This document shows positions 1 through 10,578 of a stretch of 64,000 nucleotides of DNA, one piece after another; within the stretch, counting starts at the first letter, position 1; each line of letters opens with the position of its first letter. The notes under the pieces were generated by a model that ran no database searches, had not been told where the DNA came from, and saw only the letters and a list, made by a program, of their open reading frames with translations. Source of the stretch: Pseudopyrenochaeta lycopersici (Eukaryota; Ascomycota; Dothideomycetes; Pleosporales; Pseudopyrenochaetaceae); contig NHZP01000008.1 of assembly GCA_003313425.1 (NCBI GenBank), positions 496,001-560,000 on the forward strand, written 5' to 3'. The position numbers and the translations under genes are program-made.

Positions 1-126
1 CGATGTGTGCTAATGCTGCTGGCAGAGTTGAAAAACTGGCTTATCAATGCATTCAATGGCGAGTGGTTAAGGATCGAGAACGCGGTGCCGAAAGCGCAAG
101 TCGAAGGCAAGTCGGTAGCGCGGTAG
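1..126 (+). CDS. 3' end of an unidentified protein (5' truncated)
   Basis: Frame 1 is open from the first base and ends at TAG 124-126, giving 41 residues. The peptide is amphipathic, with a Leu/Ala/Trp-rich stretch followed by a charged tail ending in Ser-Val-Ala-Arg. It reads like a natural C-terminus: no in-frame stop, and a plausible fungal codon mix. The upstream part lies outside the window, so no family can be named. A second frame (3-248) is also open but has lower-complexity, basic content. Moderate-low confidence, because 126 nt of open frame can occur by chance. Confidence 0.35.
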   Translation, partial: RCVLMLLAELKNWLINAFNGEWLRIENAVPKAQVEGKSVAR

Positions 127-401
127 TCTTGGCTACTTCGATATCGTTGGCGTTACGGGTTCATAGCCCTATCCAGGGCTTTTCATATACATACCTTATT
201 AGATACTACGTCAAGTCAAAGTTCTCTTTGTGCATTAGTATGGTTTGAGTTGACTACAATATTACGTATTATTTATCCTAAACATCCAGACATTAACTTC
301 TAACTTCTAACGAGAGTAGCAGGAAACACAGGGCTGGTTTATCAAATTATGCCTGCCAGCTTTGGTCTTTCTGACATGACTTTAAGATGACGGAATTACA
401 G

Positions 402-1563
402 TTACAGTGTCTCGTTGAAAATCTCCGCATTCTCATGTCCACCCCTTCTCAAGAAGATCTTCATACTCTCCAACACCTGCGCCTTCAAATCCGGTCTTGA
501 GACGTTCTGGCCGGCGAACCCGCCGTAAGTGCTGTCGAAGTCGAAGGGCTTGAGAGACTTCCATATGCCATGAATTTTAGACGGTGGAAGGGGTATCACT
601 GGGTACATCAGCATGCAGAAGAAGGCGAAGAAAGGAAGGAAGAAGTGATAAGGATAGTAGATATTTGAAGTACAGGGAGGAGGTGGGGAGTTTGACTTAC
701 TATTCGGATACGCCCACATGAAGGAATATGTGGTGATATTAGGGAGCCGTTTGGCGTTGTTGAATCCAGACTTGCACAATAATTAGCAAAACGCTGGACC
801 AAAGGGTGGTCGGGTTGTGATGGAGGAACCTACAGGTACACTCATCATCGTATCAGCAATGAACAATTTCTTGTCCCAAAGCAAGAATGAACTGCCATCG
901 AAATGTCCACCAGCCTGGATTGCAGTCACGCCCGGCACTATTTCATTCACGCCGCTGATCAGCTTCCTATATCCCTCCTTGTCTTCGCGGTTCAACCACT
1001 CCTCGTCATCCTTGTTGGTATATACCGGGCAGTTGAAGATTTTAGCCCATTCCAAGTGCGTTGTGTAGAAGTGCGGATGGCTAATTACAATGGCCTTTAT
1101 CCCGCCTTTCTGGTTGATGAAGTCGATGGTGGGCTGGTCGAGGAAGGCAACCAAATCCCAGAGCACATTACCAGATTCAGTCTGCAGGAGGATTGCGCGC
1201 TGTCCGATGCCGAGCTGCTTGCGGGTTGTCGAGGAATCAGAGAGGCCGGGGGAGAGTTCGGCGGGAGTCAACGGCTTGGTGGTGATGTAGTGAATTCGCG
1301 AGTCATGCTCGTCAGTTTCAAAGGTATTCTTATGGAGGTCCTTTTCTTTCTTGAGAGATGTCCAGGATTGGCCTGAGGCGGGGACGTACTGGCGGGGATC
1401 CTGAAGCGTGTTAACTGTAATGTTGCTACAAAGGGCTTCAAATACGACACAAAGGGTGACGTACATCGCAGATGCGACAAGTCTCCGGATGGTTTGCTAG
1501 CGGTACGTCGAATTGTGTCCCGCAGGTCTCACAGACTGCGAGGTCACTGGGTTCGAATGGCAT
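402..1563 (-). CDS. Metallo-beta-lactamase-fold protein
   Basis: Four exons: 1563-1465, 1400-834, 770-701 and 598-402, joined by introns of 64, 63 and 102 nt, giving about 310 residues. The N-terminus carries two CxxC pairs (CETC near residue 11, CRIC near 29), a small zinc-ribbon-like head. The metal-site region reads SHPHFYTTH, followed by LEWA, the form usual in this fungal subgroup rather than the bacterial HxHxDH. A later GGHFDGSSFLLW segment and an IADT strand fit the rest of the fold. The start was set upstream of the longest open frame, because splicing at 1464/1401 restores the continuous C-R-I-C-D-D-P-R-Q motif. The second intron, with donor GTAGGT, removes an in-frame TAA. The substrate is unknown; the fold covers hydrolases acting on thioesters, lactones and other esters. 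Confidence 0.85.
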
Positions 1564-2044
1564 CTTGTAAGATTTTTGTTTGACTTAAGTTGTGCTGAGA
1601 TATGTAATGTTGCTATCTATGTAGCTTGCCATTGCAATAACCCCGTGTTCTGTTTATGTAGCCGGTAAAGTGGGGTTGAAGAGTGGAGCTATGGAGCTCT
1701 CTCGAAGAGGATAGCTCAGGTGTCGGAATCTAGCCGCTTCACAGCTTACGAACCGGAATGCGAAGTAAGCGAAAGGTGCAATGCGCGAGGCCGAGGGTCT
1801 GGATTGTATGGATTACATGCAAACTCTAAATGCTTCTATGCTACCAAACTTGCGTAAGAGTAAGTCTGTACATCGAAAAGAACGAATAGAAAATAATCCC
1901 TAGGAGGCATGTTCATCATGTTGATCTGCGTTCTACGCTTCCACCTTCCAAATTGGTGAGTAGTAACACTCCCAGCGCCGTAATGATTATCGTAAAACTT
2001 AACGAAGAACCTGAGGAGCATGATAAATCAATTCCATTACTGTT
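1564..2044. other. Intergenic between MBL and fasciclin genes
   Basis: No convincing coding frame on either strand. It should hold the upstream region of the metallo-beta-lactamase-fold gene and the 3' UTR of the fasciclin gene, both on the minus strand. Confidence 0.6.
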
Positions 2045-3184
2045 TTACGCCAAAGAGCCTCCAAGGATCCAGACTTCGCCATTGGATACCTTGTCAGCTA
2101 TGCTCGTCACTTCGACATCACCAGGTTGGATCTAAAGGATTTGGTCAGCTCATTATGTGAAGAAGCAAAAAGGCAGCGTAGAGATAGTTTTAAAGACTGG
2201 AATAAAAGATAACTCGACGCTTCGCACGCAATGTTATTGCCCTTCGAGACAAAGAGAAGGGGTGGAGTTGTATGAAGCTCTGAGGTTGACTGGTCAATCC
2301 CACACGTGACCCTGGCTTTCATCATCAACAAAAAAAGAACCTGGGGTATCTGTCTAAGACAGACGAATGCTGATGAGAGTGGGACTCGAACCCACGCCAC
2401 TTTCGTGACCAGGAAACTACAACGGAGGATATCCGTGTTGTATTGCTAAGGGGAGACCTTAACCTGGCGCCATAACCAACTCGGCCATCTCACCGGATTT
2501 GATTGGATGCTTGATGAACAAGTTCGACGATAAAAAAGAACATGTGTGCAAAGTTGGATTGTGGGAAATGAAAGAATTTTGCTTGCTGTGGGCGATGGGT
2601 GGGTCCCCACGGCAAGCAAAAGACTACCGAAATGAATTGAAGTGACTTACCCTCTTCTGGCCGTCTTTGCTCTCCCACCAGATTTCATTACCAGCAAGTG
2701 TCTTGACTTTCTTGCCTTCTGCCCATGGACTCTGTGGCACGATGTGTCTTTGGACGAAGCGCTCGAGGTTCTTCCGCGCACGGTCTTCCCCACTACTCCC
2801 ATCGTATGCATCTGCACCAAAAGACTCATAGTCCTCTGGATCTTCCCATGGTTTTCTCTTCAAGCTGCGCATGACGCTGTTGTCCGGCGCCAGCACCGTT
2901 GCATTTTGCGCGGCATCATCTAGCCGTCCTGAAACAGCGTCAATGTCTCTTGTGAGCCCGCTGAAGATTGCGATATTCTGAGTCTTCCCTATGACATCGG
3001 ATATAATAACACCAGTGGATACTTGGCCCTCTGGCTTGCCCATGATGTACTCTCGGAGCGGTACCTGCTCGCTGAGGGCGTTGAAGGACTTGATGATGCT
3101 ATCGAAGGGTCGTGATTCTGCGGAGCAGGCGAGGATCAAGCAGATGGTAGCGAGCGGGTATGCGGCAAGGCATCCGGGCTTCAT
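2045..3184 (-). CDS. Secreted fasciclin (FAS1) domain protein with a tRNA-bearing intron
   Basis: Exon 1 (3184-2651) and exon 2 (2131-2045) are joined by a 519-nt intron (GTAAGT at 2650, AG at 2133-2132), giving about 206 residues. Residues 1-24 form a signal peptide (basic start, hydrophobic LATICLILAC core, small residues before the cut). One FAS1 domain follows: the H1-like block NATVLAPDNSVM, then a long loop, and RHIVPQSPW as the H2-like block. Exon 2 supplies the conserved closing strand, an Ile-Gln-Pro-Gly-Asp start then SNGEVWIL, which is missing if exon 1 is read alone. FAS1 proteins are cell-surface adhesion or wall proteins. The intron is about ten times the local norm because it contains the tRNA-Leu gene on the same strand. 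The 5' end faces a divergent gene 244 bp away. Confidence 0.85.
2330..2336 (-). terminator. Candidate Pol III terminator (T7) for tRNA-Leu
   Basis: A run of seven T on the minus strand lies 34 nt past the tRNA 3' end. It is the first clear oligo-T downstream and would give a short 3' trailer. It also lies in the fasciclin intron. Confidence 0.5.
2371..2494 (-). tRNA. tRNA-Leu(AAG) with intron, nested in the fasciclin intron
   Basis: The minus strand folds as a type II tRNA. The 7-bp acceptor stem pairs 2494-2488 with 2378-2372 (one G-U), with discriminator A at 2371. The D arm starts GCCGAGTTGG. The anticodon stem is CCAGG/CCTGG with anticodon AAG at 2460-2458. A long variable arm precedes a perfect T stem/loop GTGGG-TTCGAGT-CCCAC. 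A 42-nt intron (2456-2415) sits one base after the anticodon, the canonical site. The mature length is 82 nt before CCA. AAG reads the leucine codon CUU; discriminator A and the long variable arm fit Leu better than Ser. It lies wholly inside the fasciclin gene's intron, in the same orientation. Confidence 0.93.
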
Positions 3185-3428
3185 GGTCGCTCAGGAGGCA
3201 CGGATAGGGCGTTGTGGTAGGTGTAAGATGGCTGCGCAGTTTGGAAGTGGGATGCGGAGACGTCATTCCTCGGTGAAGCCAAGACTCGTGATCGCGTGAA
3301 TGATCGACAGGCGCGGCTTGAACGTCGTAAACTTTTAGACAGCAACACCACTCATGTCTCCACAAAGGTGATACACCGCGCCCGTGAGCGCTTCTTCGCA
3401 ATTTTTCTCTGCAGCTCAAGGCGTGACC
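3185..3428. promoter_or_regulatory. Shared divergent promoter, fasciclin / charged protein
   Basis: 244 bp separate two ATGs pointing away from each other, so both promoters and 5' UTRs must lie here. No motif is clear enough to name. Confidence 0.55.
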
Positions 3429-4137
3429 ATGACGCTGCAAATTCCAATCGTGACTATTGTAAGTTATTGTTATTCAAGATTGCGACCATGCACTAACCGG
3501 CCAGGACGACCTTCGCGCCTTTCATAAAAAGCACTTCCCCCATGCGCCTGCACCGGAACACTTCATGCATGGTGTCGAGGCTGAAGCTGACGAGGAGTTC
3601 TACGAGGAAGAAGACGATGGGCTAGGCTACTATCCAGACGGCGTAAAGCGTACCCTCACCGATGAGCAAATTGCCATGTTTCGACACTCTGAGATTCAGA
3701 GTATCCTCCGCCAACGGACATTGCGACGAGAAGACGGCGAGATCTCTGAAGATGGAGTTACGGCAGCGGGTCCGTCCATCTACGCCGGCGGTCCGGCTTC
3801 ACCTAGCATTATTTCAACAACGCCTGACGGTACTACTCCACGAGTGCAACCTGCAGTGGCCACGTCCGAGAATGCAGACAAGATCCAGGCGGGTCGCGTG
3901 GAGAAGCCGCAGGCGCAGCAGTGGGCGACTAGCAGCGCGAGGACGAAGGCGAAGAACAAGAAGAACAGAGACAAATATAAGGCAAAGAAGAGGGATATGA
4001 GAATACAAAAGGACCTCGCAAAGAAAAATGCACGTTACGGTGGAGATGATGACGACGAGAGCGATGAGTGGGACCCCTGGCACCAGGCAAACGGTCCAGA
4101 CGTGCAAAAGGATGATACACTAGACTTGGACTATTGA
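3429..4137 (+). CDS. Charged fungal protein of unknown function (DUF3807-like)
   Basis: A 10-codon first exon (3429-3458) is spliced over a 46-nt intron (GTAAGT, branch CTAAC, CAG) to exon 2 (3505-4137), giving 220 residues. The start was chosen because it is the only ATG that splices in frame, giving the N-terminal block D-D-L-R-A-F-H-K-K-H-F-P. An acidic stretch with EEFYEEEDDG follows, then a Ser/Thr/Pro-rich middle, then a strongly basic helix rich in Lys/Arg (about residues 155-190) and an acidic C-terminus containing DEWDPW. The short N-terminal motif and basic/acidic tail recall the fungal DUF3807 family, named from memory and not checked. The basic helix suggests RNA or nuclear interactions; this is inference. 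Confidence 0.75.
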
Positions 4138-5120
4138 AACTTCCCGGGCACAACACCATACTCATCGTCTTCATGAACGACCTGCCTCGATACCAAGCCA
4201 CATCTGGTGAACTCGGTTCGCACTGCGGATCAGTTGATGCGTCGCTCGTAGTCTACGCGTATTTAACATATCCCGCCGGTAGGTTGACCCCCGCTTCGAC
4301 TTCCTTCATTACATGCAATGATGAAAACTTCGTTATCGTCATCCTTAGGCGGAGATGGTGTCGGACTTGAGTTGAGGGTGAATGACCGCTTGCGGCCTGA
4401 TCCTTCAAATCGTCTGGGACTGTCGCTGACGAGTAAAAATCTTCTCTCTGACTGCATGCACTATCGCCTACTAGATTTACACGTCAAGTTAGCGAATTAA
4501 TGCTGACATCTTGGACAGAGCAGTCATCGTAAAAATGACGATTCGTTTTACATACTGCAGTATGTTGGTGGACGCCAATTCCGCTCACCAAGGTCACGTA
4601 TCGTTGCGGAGCGAAGAGAGACACAAGCACATACTTGGAATGAACTTACGAGCACTGATTGCGGAGAGATTGAGGGACTTTGGGCTATCCACTGTTCTCT
4701 AGCATACCAAATCAGACTTAAATGTATTATTATTGTATTAACCTCCCTCTCTTGATATGGGGAGATCTCCAAACTATCTCAACGAATGCAAGGTGATTTT
4801 GATATTGATTCTACGTTACCACTGAGCCCTTTCGCTCAACCCCCATCACCCCACTGCCTAATACTTCGACATGAGCCAATTTTCTTTTAGCACCAGTTCT
4901 TCTCCTCTATGTCTGCGGTGCTCTTGAGTGAGACGATGAGCATACCTTGGAACTCATAATCGATTGTAGGTGAAGTCCGCCAATGAGTTGTACAGTCATT
5001 GTTCATCTCACCTTGTGTTTCTTCACATCGCCTTTACCTGCTCCTGAGACGGCTTCATCGCAGTGGCCACTCATCCGTCTATTTAAAAGGCTCTGTTGCC
5101 TTCCATTCTCTCCACACCAC
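4138..5120. other. Intergenic, no gene seen
   Basis: Short frames only, none with coding character. The last part is the promoter of the 2EXR-like gene. Confidence 0.5.
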
Positions 5121-5952
5121 ATGACCATGGCATACGGAAACTCAATCGCAAGGCAATCCACGAACGATACTAAAAGTCCAATGGCTACCACCGGAGCTGG
5201 AATTGCGAAACACCAGTATAAGAAGAAGCGTGCGCTTGGAATCGGTGTGCTCGCCGCTGCGAAGAAGAGCAACGGATACTTCAACATGTAAGAAATTAGT
5301 TTCGCTGCATGATGAGTAATTCTTGATGTGTTACAGCATGGTACAAAATCAGCGGGAGTCGCCATTGCTTTGTCTGCCGCCCGAGATCCGCTGCGAGATC
5401 TTTAAGAATGCCCTTGGTGGGGAAATCTTCGAAATAGAGCCTGCATATGAACATAGGAAGTACGAAAACATTGTGAAACCACAACATGTCCTGGCATTGC
5501 TCGCAGTATGTCGCCAGATCCATGCAGAGACTGCTTTGTTACCATTCACGCTCAACACATTTGCGGCTCGAAACATCACGGCACTACTTCGCTGGGTTAA
5601 GGGAATAAAGCCGGCTTATGCCGAATCCATTACTTCTATACAGTTCAAGTTGTTCATCTTAAGATACCGAACGTCGATTACTCGGTTAAATGCACCTCAG
5701 GCGCTGCTTCGAATGCCATCGGCATGGCGGGCGGAAAGACAACCGTCACTCAGGCGGCTCAAGTCTCTTCGATATATCCACATAGGCGTGGATTTTATAG
5801 ATTTAACAAATGACAGTACTGTATTTTCACCGGAAGAGCTTGAAGAGACCGAGAAGGTGGTGAAGGAGCGAATTCAGTCCACGAATCAAGGCGTCGAAAT
5901 CACCTTGACACGGACAATAGGAGGGAAATTAGATCATAGTACGTCCAATTGA
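5121..5952 (+). CDS. 2EXR / F-box-like protein
   Basis: Exon 1 (5121-5287) and exon 2 (5337-5952) flank a 49-nt intron (GTAAGA...ACAG), giving about 260 residues. Splicing joins a basic N-terminus to LLCLPPEIRCEIFKNAL, the classic opening of the fungal 2EXR/F-box-like domain. LLAVCRQIHAET and LPFTLNTF follow, the second conserved block of that family. The C-terminal third has an LKSLRYIHI strand and a charged helix. These proteins are abundant in filamentous fungi and mostly uncharacterised; some are thought to act as SCF-type adaptors, but no Skp1 contact can be shown here. The start is uncertain between the ATG at 5121, one at 5127 and an upstream frame from 4983. A paralogue lies at 43727-44482. 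Confidence 0.75.
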
Positions 5953-6756
5953 GCCGGGCAGGCTTTGATCTTTGCGATTTAGGTCTCGAACTGACGCAGT
6001 GAAGTGACCAGAGCCTGGAAATCGGATTATGAAGATTTAGGGCATTTTTTCAGATGGTGGTAGTCAGTATCCTCGACAGCTAGTATCCTTCATCGCAGTC
6101 GTGCGTAATGTCTCCTATAAAGAGGGAGTTTCTGAGGCATTTTTCAGATGCTTGGATATGCTTTCAGCTACACGAGAAAACTTTGGTACTCCTTCAATAC
6201 AAGTCTTAAACAGCGTTTTGATCCTGGTTTGCGGGCTTGAATTGCCCATTCTCCACTGGAGCATCTGTTCTATCTATCTTAAGTTCATAACTTTCAGACA
6301 TAGCGTTTTGTGAGTAGATATCACTTACTCTCAATTTCACTAAAATAAATCTATTGCATGACTGTTCTGTTTCCTTCAACTTCGCTATTTGCAGTTGCTA
6401 TACAAAATCGCAGAAGCTCAAGTGCTTCGACAACATTAGCGCCTACTTTCAAAGGTCCTCCACGCGTGAGTGAGTCATAGTCAAGACCAGGTACTTGAAG
6501 GAAATGCAATGAGATTGCCATCTGTGAGCGGCGTACTATTTCTCACTGAAACGAAATTGGCACTTGATCGAATGTTGAATATTTACGACGTTCCAGCGCT
6601 TTCTAAAGCGAGATTTTTGTGTATATGAAGATTCAAATTGCCTGGAAAAGGCTTCTATATCGACCGTGCCACCATTATATCGTCTTTTATAACTTTGTTG
6701 ATCTACTTACAACATTTTCTTTCCGGTTAATATTGTTACAAAAACCCTTGACTTCC
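5953..6756. other. Intergenic upstream of 5S rRNA
   Basis: AT-leaning sequence without a supportable frame. The internal promoter of the 5S gene makes no demand on this region. Confidence 0.5.
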
Positions 6757-6875
6757 ACATACGACCATAGGATCTTGTGAACAGCGCTTCCCGTTCGCTC
6801 AGCGGTACTTAAGCAGGATACCGGCGGATTAGTAGTCAGGTGGGTGACCACTGGCGAATCCCCGCTGTTGTATGT
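6757..6875 (+). rRNA. 5S ribosomal RNA
   Basis: The sequence starts ACATACGACCATAGG and ends in a complementary TTGTATGT. It contains the conserved CCCGTTCGCTCAGCGGTACTT block, TTAGTAGTCAGGTGGGTGACC and GAATCCC, matching fungal 5S rRNA from memory. The length is 119 nt. The terminal helix (ACATACGAC with GTTGTATGT) pairs well. It stands alone between protein genes, as is usual in Pezizomycotina, where 5S genes are dispersed rather than in the rDNA repeat. Confidence 0.95.
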
Positions 6876-6882
6876 TTTTTTT
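6875..6882 (+). terminator. Pol III T-run terminator of 5S rRNA
   Basis: Eight consecutive T begin at the last base of the 5S gene, the standard Pol III stop signal. Confidence 0.85.
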
Positions 6883-6958
6883 CTGTTTTTCCACAACAGA
6901 AGATGTTTTAAGATACCTTGGACTAGTTTACTTCTACTTCTCCAGGCATCTATGTAGT

Positions 6959-8515
6959 CTAGACCCTAACATTGCTCTCAAGGTCCTTGCTCTTTCTTCC
7001 TTCGCTGCTATTGTCACTTTCAGTGTCACTCAATAGCCCATTCCAAGCCTCATCGCCTACGCTATCAGCATCATCTGCCCTCCCTACGTCTTTATCGACC
7101 TTGACGTTGACAAACAGTACCCACAGACCAAGATCATAGATGATTCTACAGGTACCTGTCGCAAGGAAGGCTATCCAGAAGACGCCGTTTCCAGATAGTA
7201 GTCCAGTGATAGAAGGGCCAACACTCATTGCAAGCGTTCGCACCATGCTCGTAATGCCCATAACCCCTGTTCGCTCCTCGGGCTTCACGACTGCGGCGAT
7301 GAATGCAGTACGCGGAGCTTGATCCATGCTGTTAAGGGCTGCGCGAAATAGTAGAAGCCCAATTGTTGGGCCCACTGATTTTGGAAGCGGGATGAAGGCG
7401 CTGGCTATTGACGAAGGCAAATGAGTGAAAACCATGGTATTTATGAGGCCAATACGCTTTGCAAGAGGACCGGCAAACACAGAACTGACCGCACATAAGA
7501 ACTGCGATGCTGAAGTGATGTCGCCGAGAGTGGATTTTGATAGGTGAAACTTTTGGTCGACATAATAGTTCATCAAGGAGTATGGTGTCATTCCATCCGC
7601 TAACGAGTCGATCGCTAGCAAAATCCAGAGTTTGAACATAATTGATCGTGTCGGCTTCGAGATTTGGCTGAAGTAACTCTGCTTATTTTGTGGCTTAACG
7701 CGGATGTCCGCTCGCCTCTCTTCGCGCTCGCGGTCGTGATCAAATCCATCTGTGGTACTCGGAGTCATTGCTTCCAATAATACCTCTTCCTCTTCTCCAT
7801 CTCCACCACCTCGTCCCCGTTCTTTCATCTCTGCATGTTTCTCGCCGGCAGCTTCGCATCTTGCACTTAATCCCAAACAAAGAATGCATCCAAGAACGCC
7901 AAAAGCAGCATATGCCCAGAACAAGGCATGATAGGCTTTTGTAACATTCCCACTGCTCTTCTCCAGTGCGTGTACTGTTCTTCCCGCAACTTCGGCACCC
8001 ACCGCACCAGCCATTGTCGTTGCTGTCACGTACCATGAGAGAACGTCACTTCTCGTCTTTTCATCTGTCAGTCCGCTCAAGATACTCTCCTCAACTGCCC
8101 TGAAAGGACCACAATCCGCTCCAGTAACACTAATGATCCCAAAAACCGCGGCGATTAGAAGGATCCAAAAGTTTTCGGATAACGCAAACACGACTCCGGA
8201 GGAAGCCATCATAACACTCCCCATGAATAAGATACGTCTCCTTCCGAGCTTGTCTGCCACAAGCGTAAGCAATACTGATAAGAGCACATCGCCGAGCAAT
8301 GTCAATGTCATGAATACTCCAATTCGCGAATCCGGAAATTTGAGCGAGGAGAAGAAGAGGGCGAGAATCAAAGATGGGATACCAGCGGTGAACATGCGCA
8401 GAGAGCGCAGCGAAATAATAATATACGCATCTCGTCCTGTTGCATTCAACGATGTGATCCCAAGGAAGCCTCTGATGCGTGATAAGGCCGTGGGGGCCAT
8501 GGTGGCAACGTCCAA
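6959..8515 (-). CDS. Major facilitator superfamily transporter
   Basis: A single-exon gene of 518 residues. The N-terminal half has six hydrophobic segments. The loop between TM2 and TM3 carries the MFS motif A signature (G75...D88KLGRRR). A hydrophilic central loop, rich in Glu/Gly/Arg, spans about residues 220-290, followed by a second six-helix half and an acidic Ser-rich C-terminal tail. This is the usual 12-TM layout with two halves. The substrate cannot be told from sequence; the proton antiporter-like motif fits export of small molecules. An alternative start at Met6 is possible. The 3' end lies 84 bp from the 5S gene, and transcription runs toward it. Confidence 0.88.
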   Translation of the reverse strand: MDVATMAPTALSRIRGFLGITSLNATGRDAYIIISLRSLRMFTAGIPSLILALFFSSLKFPDSRIGVFMTLTLLGDVLLSVLLTLVADKLGRRRILFMGSVMMASSGVVFALSENFWILLIAAVFGIISVTGADCGPFRAVEESILSGLTDEKTRSDVLSWYVTATTMAGAVGAEVAGRTVHALEKSSGNVTKAYHALFWAYAAFGVLGCILCLGLSARCEAAGEKHAEMKERGRGGGDGEEEEVLLEAMTPSTTDGFDHDREREERRADIRVKPQNKQSYFSQISKPTRSIMFKLWILLAIDSLADGMTPYSLMNYYVDQKFHLSKSTLGDITSASQFLCAVSSVFAGPLAKRIGLINTMVFTHLPSSIASAFIPLPKSVGPTIGLLLFRAALNSMDQAPRTAFIAAVVKPEERTGVMGITSMVRTLAMSVGPSITGLLSGNGVFWIAFLATGTCRIIYDLGLWVLFVNVKVDKDVGRADDADSVGDEAWNGLLSDTESDNSSEGRKSKDLESNVRV

Positions 8516-10578
8516 ACACTCGGAGAAAGATCGACGAGACTGAGGTCAAGAACTTGCCGCTGAACGGCAGGTTTCAAGATAACTCAATTGACGATGTAAG
8601 GAAAGAGGTGAAGAAGAATCAGACAAAAAAGAGAAGAAAGGTCCAGACTAAGAGGCTAAACATCACCTGCAAACTTGCATCGCTAGTTAAATCCGCGGTG
8701 CGCCTTGTCGGGATTAAGCACCAACAGCGTGCAACGTTCTGACTCACCCACGTGTATTTAGCGCTTGTGGTAAGTTCTGGGTTATGGTTGGACAATTGAA
8801 GTGGTATCGTAGCCGACGTTACGTCGTAGCCGTGCTGTCTTGTGCAGCGTCGGACATTTCTGCGCGGCCGAGATGCGGAGGGCCCCGCAGTGAACGTTGA
8901 GGCGCTAGGTCATTTTCAGGCAATTCGCTTGCTCCAGGATGGGCAATTGCAATCGCCTATCGGCGTATGGTACATTGCTGAACAGGTTTCAGATGCCGAT
9001 TTGCTTATACTGAGACTCAAAGTATCTGAATAGACTGAACTATCTCCACCATGCGCGCCTCACATGGGTCCGGCACTAAGTGATGTTATATTTCTCAATT
9101 CCTATGATTTACTTTAGTCGATAAAGCCGCCCTAGAAAGCTGGAAGAATTATCCATATATTATCTCAGTATCAGTATCAGTATCAGTATCAGTATCAGTA
9201 TCAGTATCAGTATCAGTATCAGTATCAGTATCAGTGTCAGTATCAGTATCAGAGGCAAATCCTTCAGCTGAGAGAATATGGCGAATTCAAGGGCTCATAC
9301 AAGGCCTCAACTTTGTGCACACGAACAAGCTCCAGTGCTTACCAAACTTCCAGTTATTGCTGGGAGTTGGCACCTTTAGTAGCGCCAAAAGGTGAGTGAC
9401 TCTCGCACTTCTCAGTCTTGCACGGATGGCTTTTACTGAAGAAACTGTCACCTCTTCACCCTATCCAGAACCATGCTTCACCTCAGCTTAGGAGTTTGGG
9501 CACCGTCGACTGAGGTCCCTGAACTGACTCTGTGATTCTCTCCCGCCCAGGCGCACGTTGTGTATCTGAACCGCATCGATCCGAAACGCTGAAGAAACAA
9601 ACACGATATAGCTCTGACTTCGATATCGGGACTTTGTCTTTGATCTAACATGTTACCATTAGCCATTTTCAAACCAAAATAGATGCATATCAGGCTCTCT
9701 TGATGTCGTGATTTGCACGTCGGGTATAGATCGTTTAAGGGGATCTGCCTTACAAAGAGTGGAAAAAAACCCCGTTGCCTAGATATGGGACGCGGTGAAA
9801 ACTAGTGAGCATCTTTGAAATGCCCACAAGATAAACAAAGCAGTCAACAACTTTGGTGATGTTGGCTCCCGGATCTTCCGGATCAACGATTAATCAGCGA
9901 GAGCCCACAACCAAGCAATTATTTCTAGTGAAGGGGGCAGTCCATGTTTGTGAATGCAGCTGGAACGCAGTGAAACATCATAATAGCCCACCCCAGTGTG
10001 AAATCTGAGGTACAAAATTCGGTTCTTCAACGTAACTTGAGCAGTTCCCTCTCGACGTGTCTCTGTTCAATCACTGGTTTTTATCCAAACCTACACACGA
10101 ATACCCAAGTACTCAGCTTAGACCACGAAAAGCTGGTGCGATTAATTTGTCATCAAACGGTCAGAAACAGCCAAGTTCATCGACTTCAATCGGCCCACAT
10201 CAACTCACACCTGCCTGGAACTTTCCTGATTAGGAACAGGCTCAGACTGTGTAATTTGGCCGGATGCTGGAAAGATCCAGTCCAACGGTAGTTTTGCGAT
10301 GAGTCGGAGCTTGAAACCAATTGTTTGGACGTAAACGGGACTTGGAGTGTATCTGAGTGGAGTGTGTCCGGAGTATTGACGAACTTGTGGGTTTTTGCTA
10401 CATATTCTCTCTACCAGGCTCGTTTCGGCTTCTACGATCCTGTGAGTCTTTGCCTGCTCACACGTTCTGGTCGAGTACACAGATGTTTCATGTTTCAGAA
10501 GCTGGATTTGAACCAGGTATACTTCATTTTTGCTCAGTGCTTTTTGCGGTCTTGCGGGTGCTACCGCCCATCCTCGTT
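8516..10578. other. Intergenic, with a microsatellite
   Basis: About 2 kb between the MFS start and the VPS53 stop. It holds a hexanucleotide repeat (annotated separately). An open frame at 8842-9033 lacks a good start context and family features, so I do not call it. Confidence 0.5.
9166..9252 (+). repeat. Hexanucleotide microsatellite (CAGTAT)n
   Basis: About 14-15 near-perfect copies of CAGTAT (equivalently TATCAG), with one A-to-G change near the end (CAGTGT). It is non-coding on both strands in context. Likely hypervariable in copy number by slippage. Confidence 0.97.

Noticed and set aside
2107..2400. 97-codon minus-strand frame over the tRNA and fasciclin exon 2
   Set aside because: An artefact spanning intron, tRNA and exon 2; the spliced fasciclin model explains it better.
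10490..10515. B-box-like CTGGATTTGAACCAGG on the minus strand
   Set aside because: No cloverleaf could be formed with the upstream sequence.
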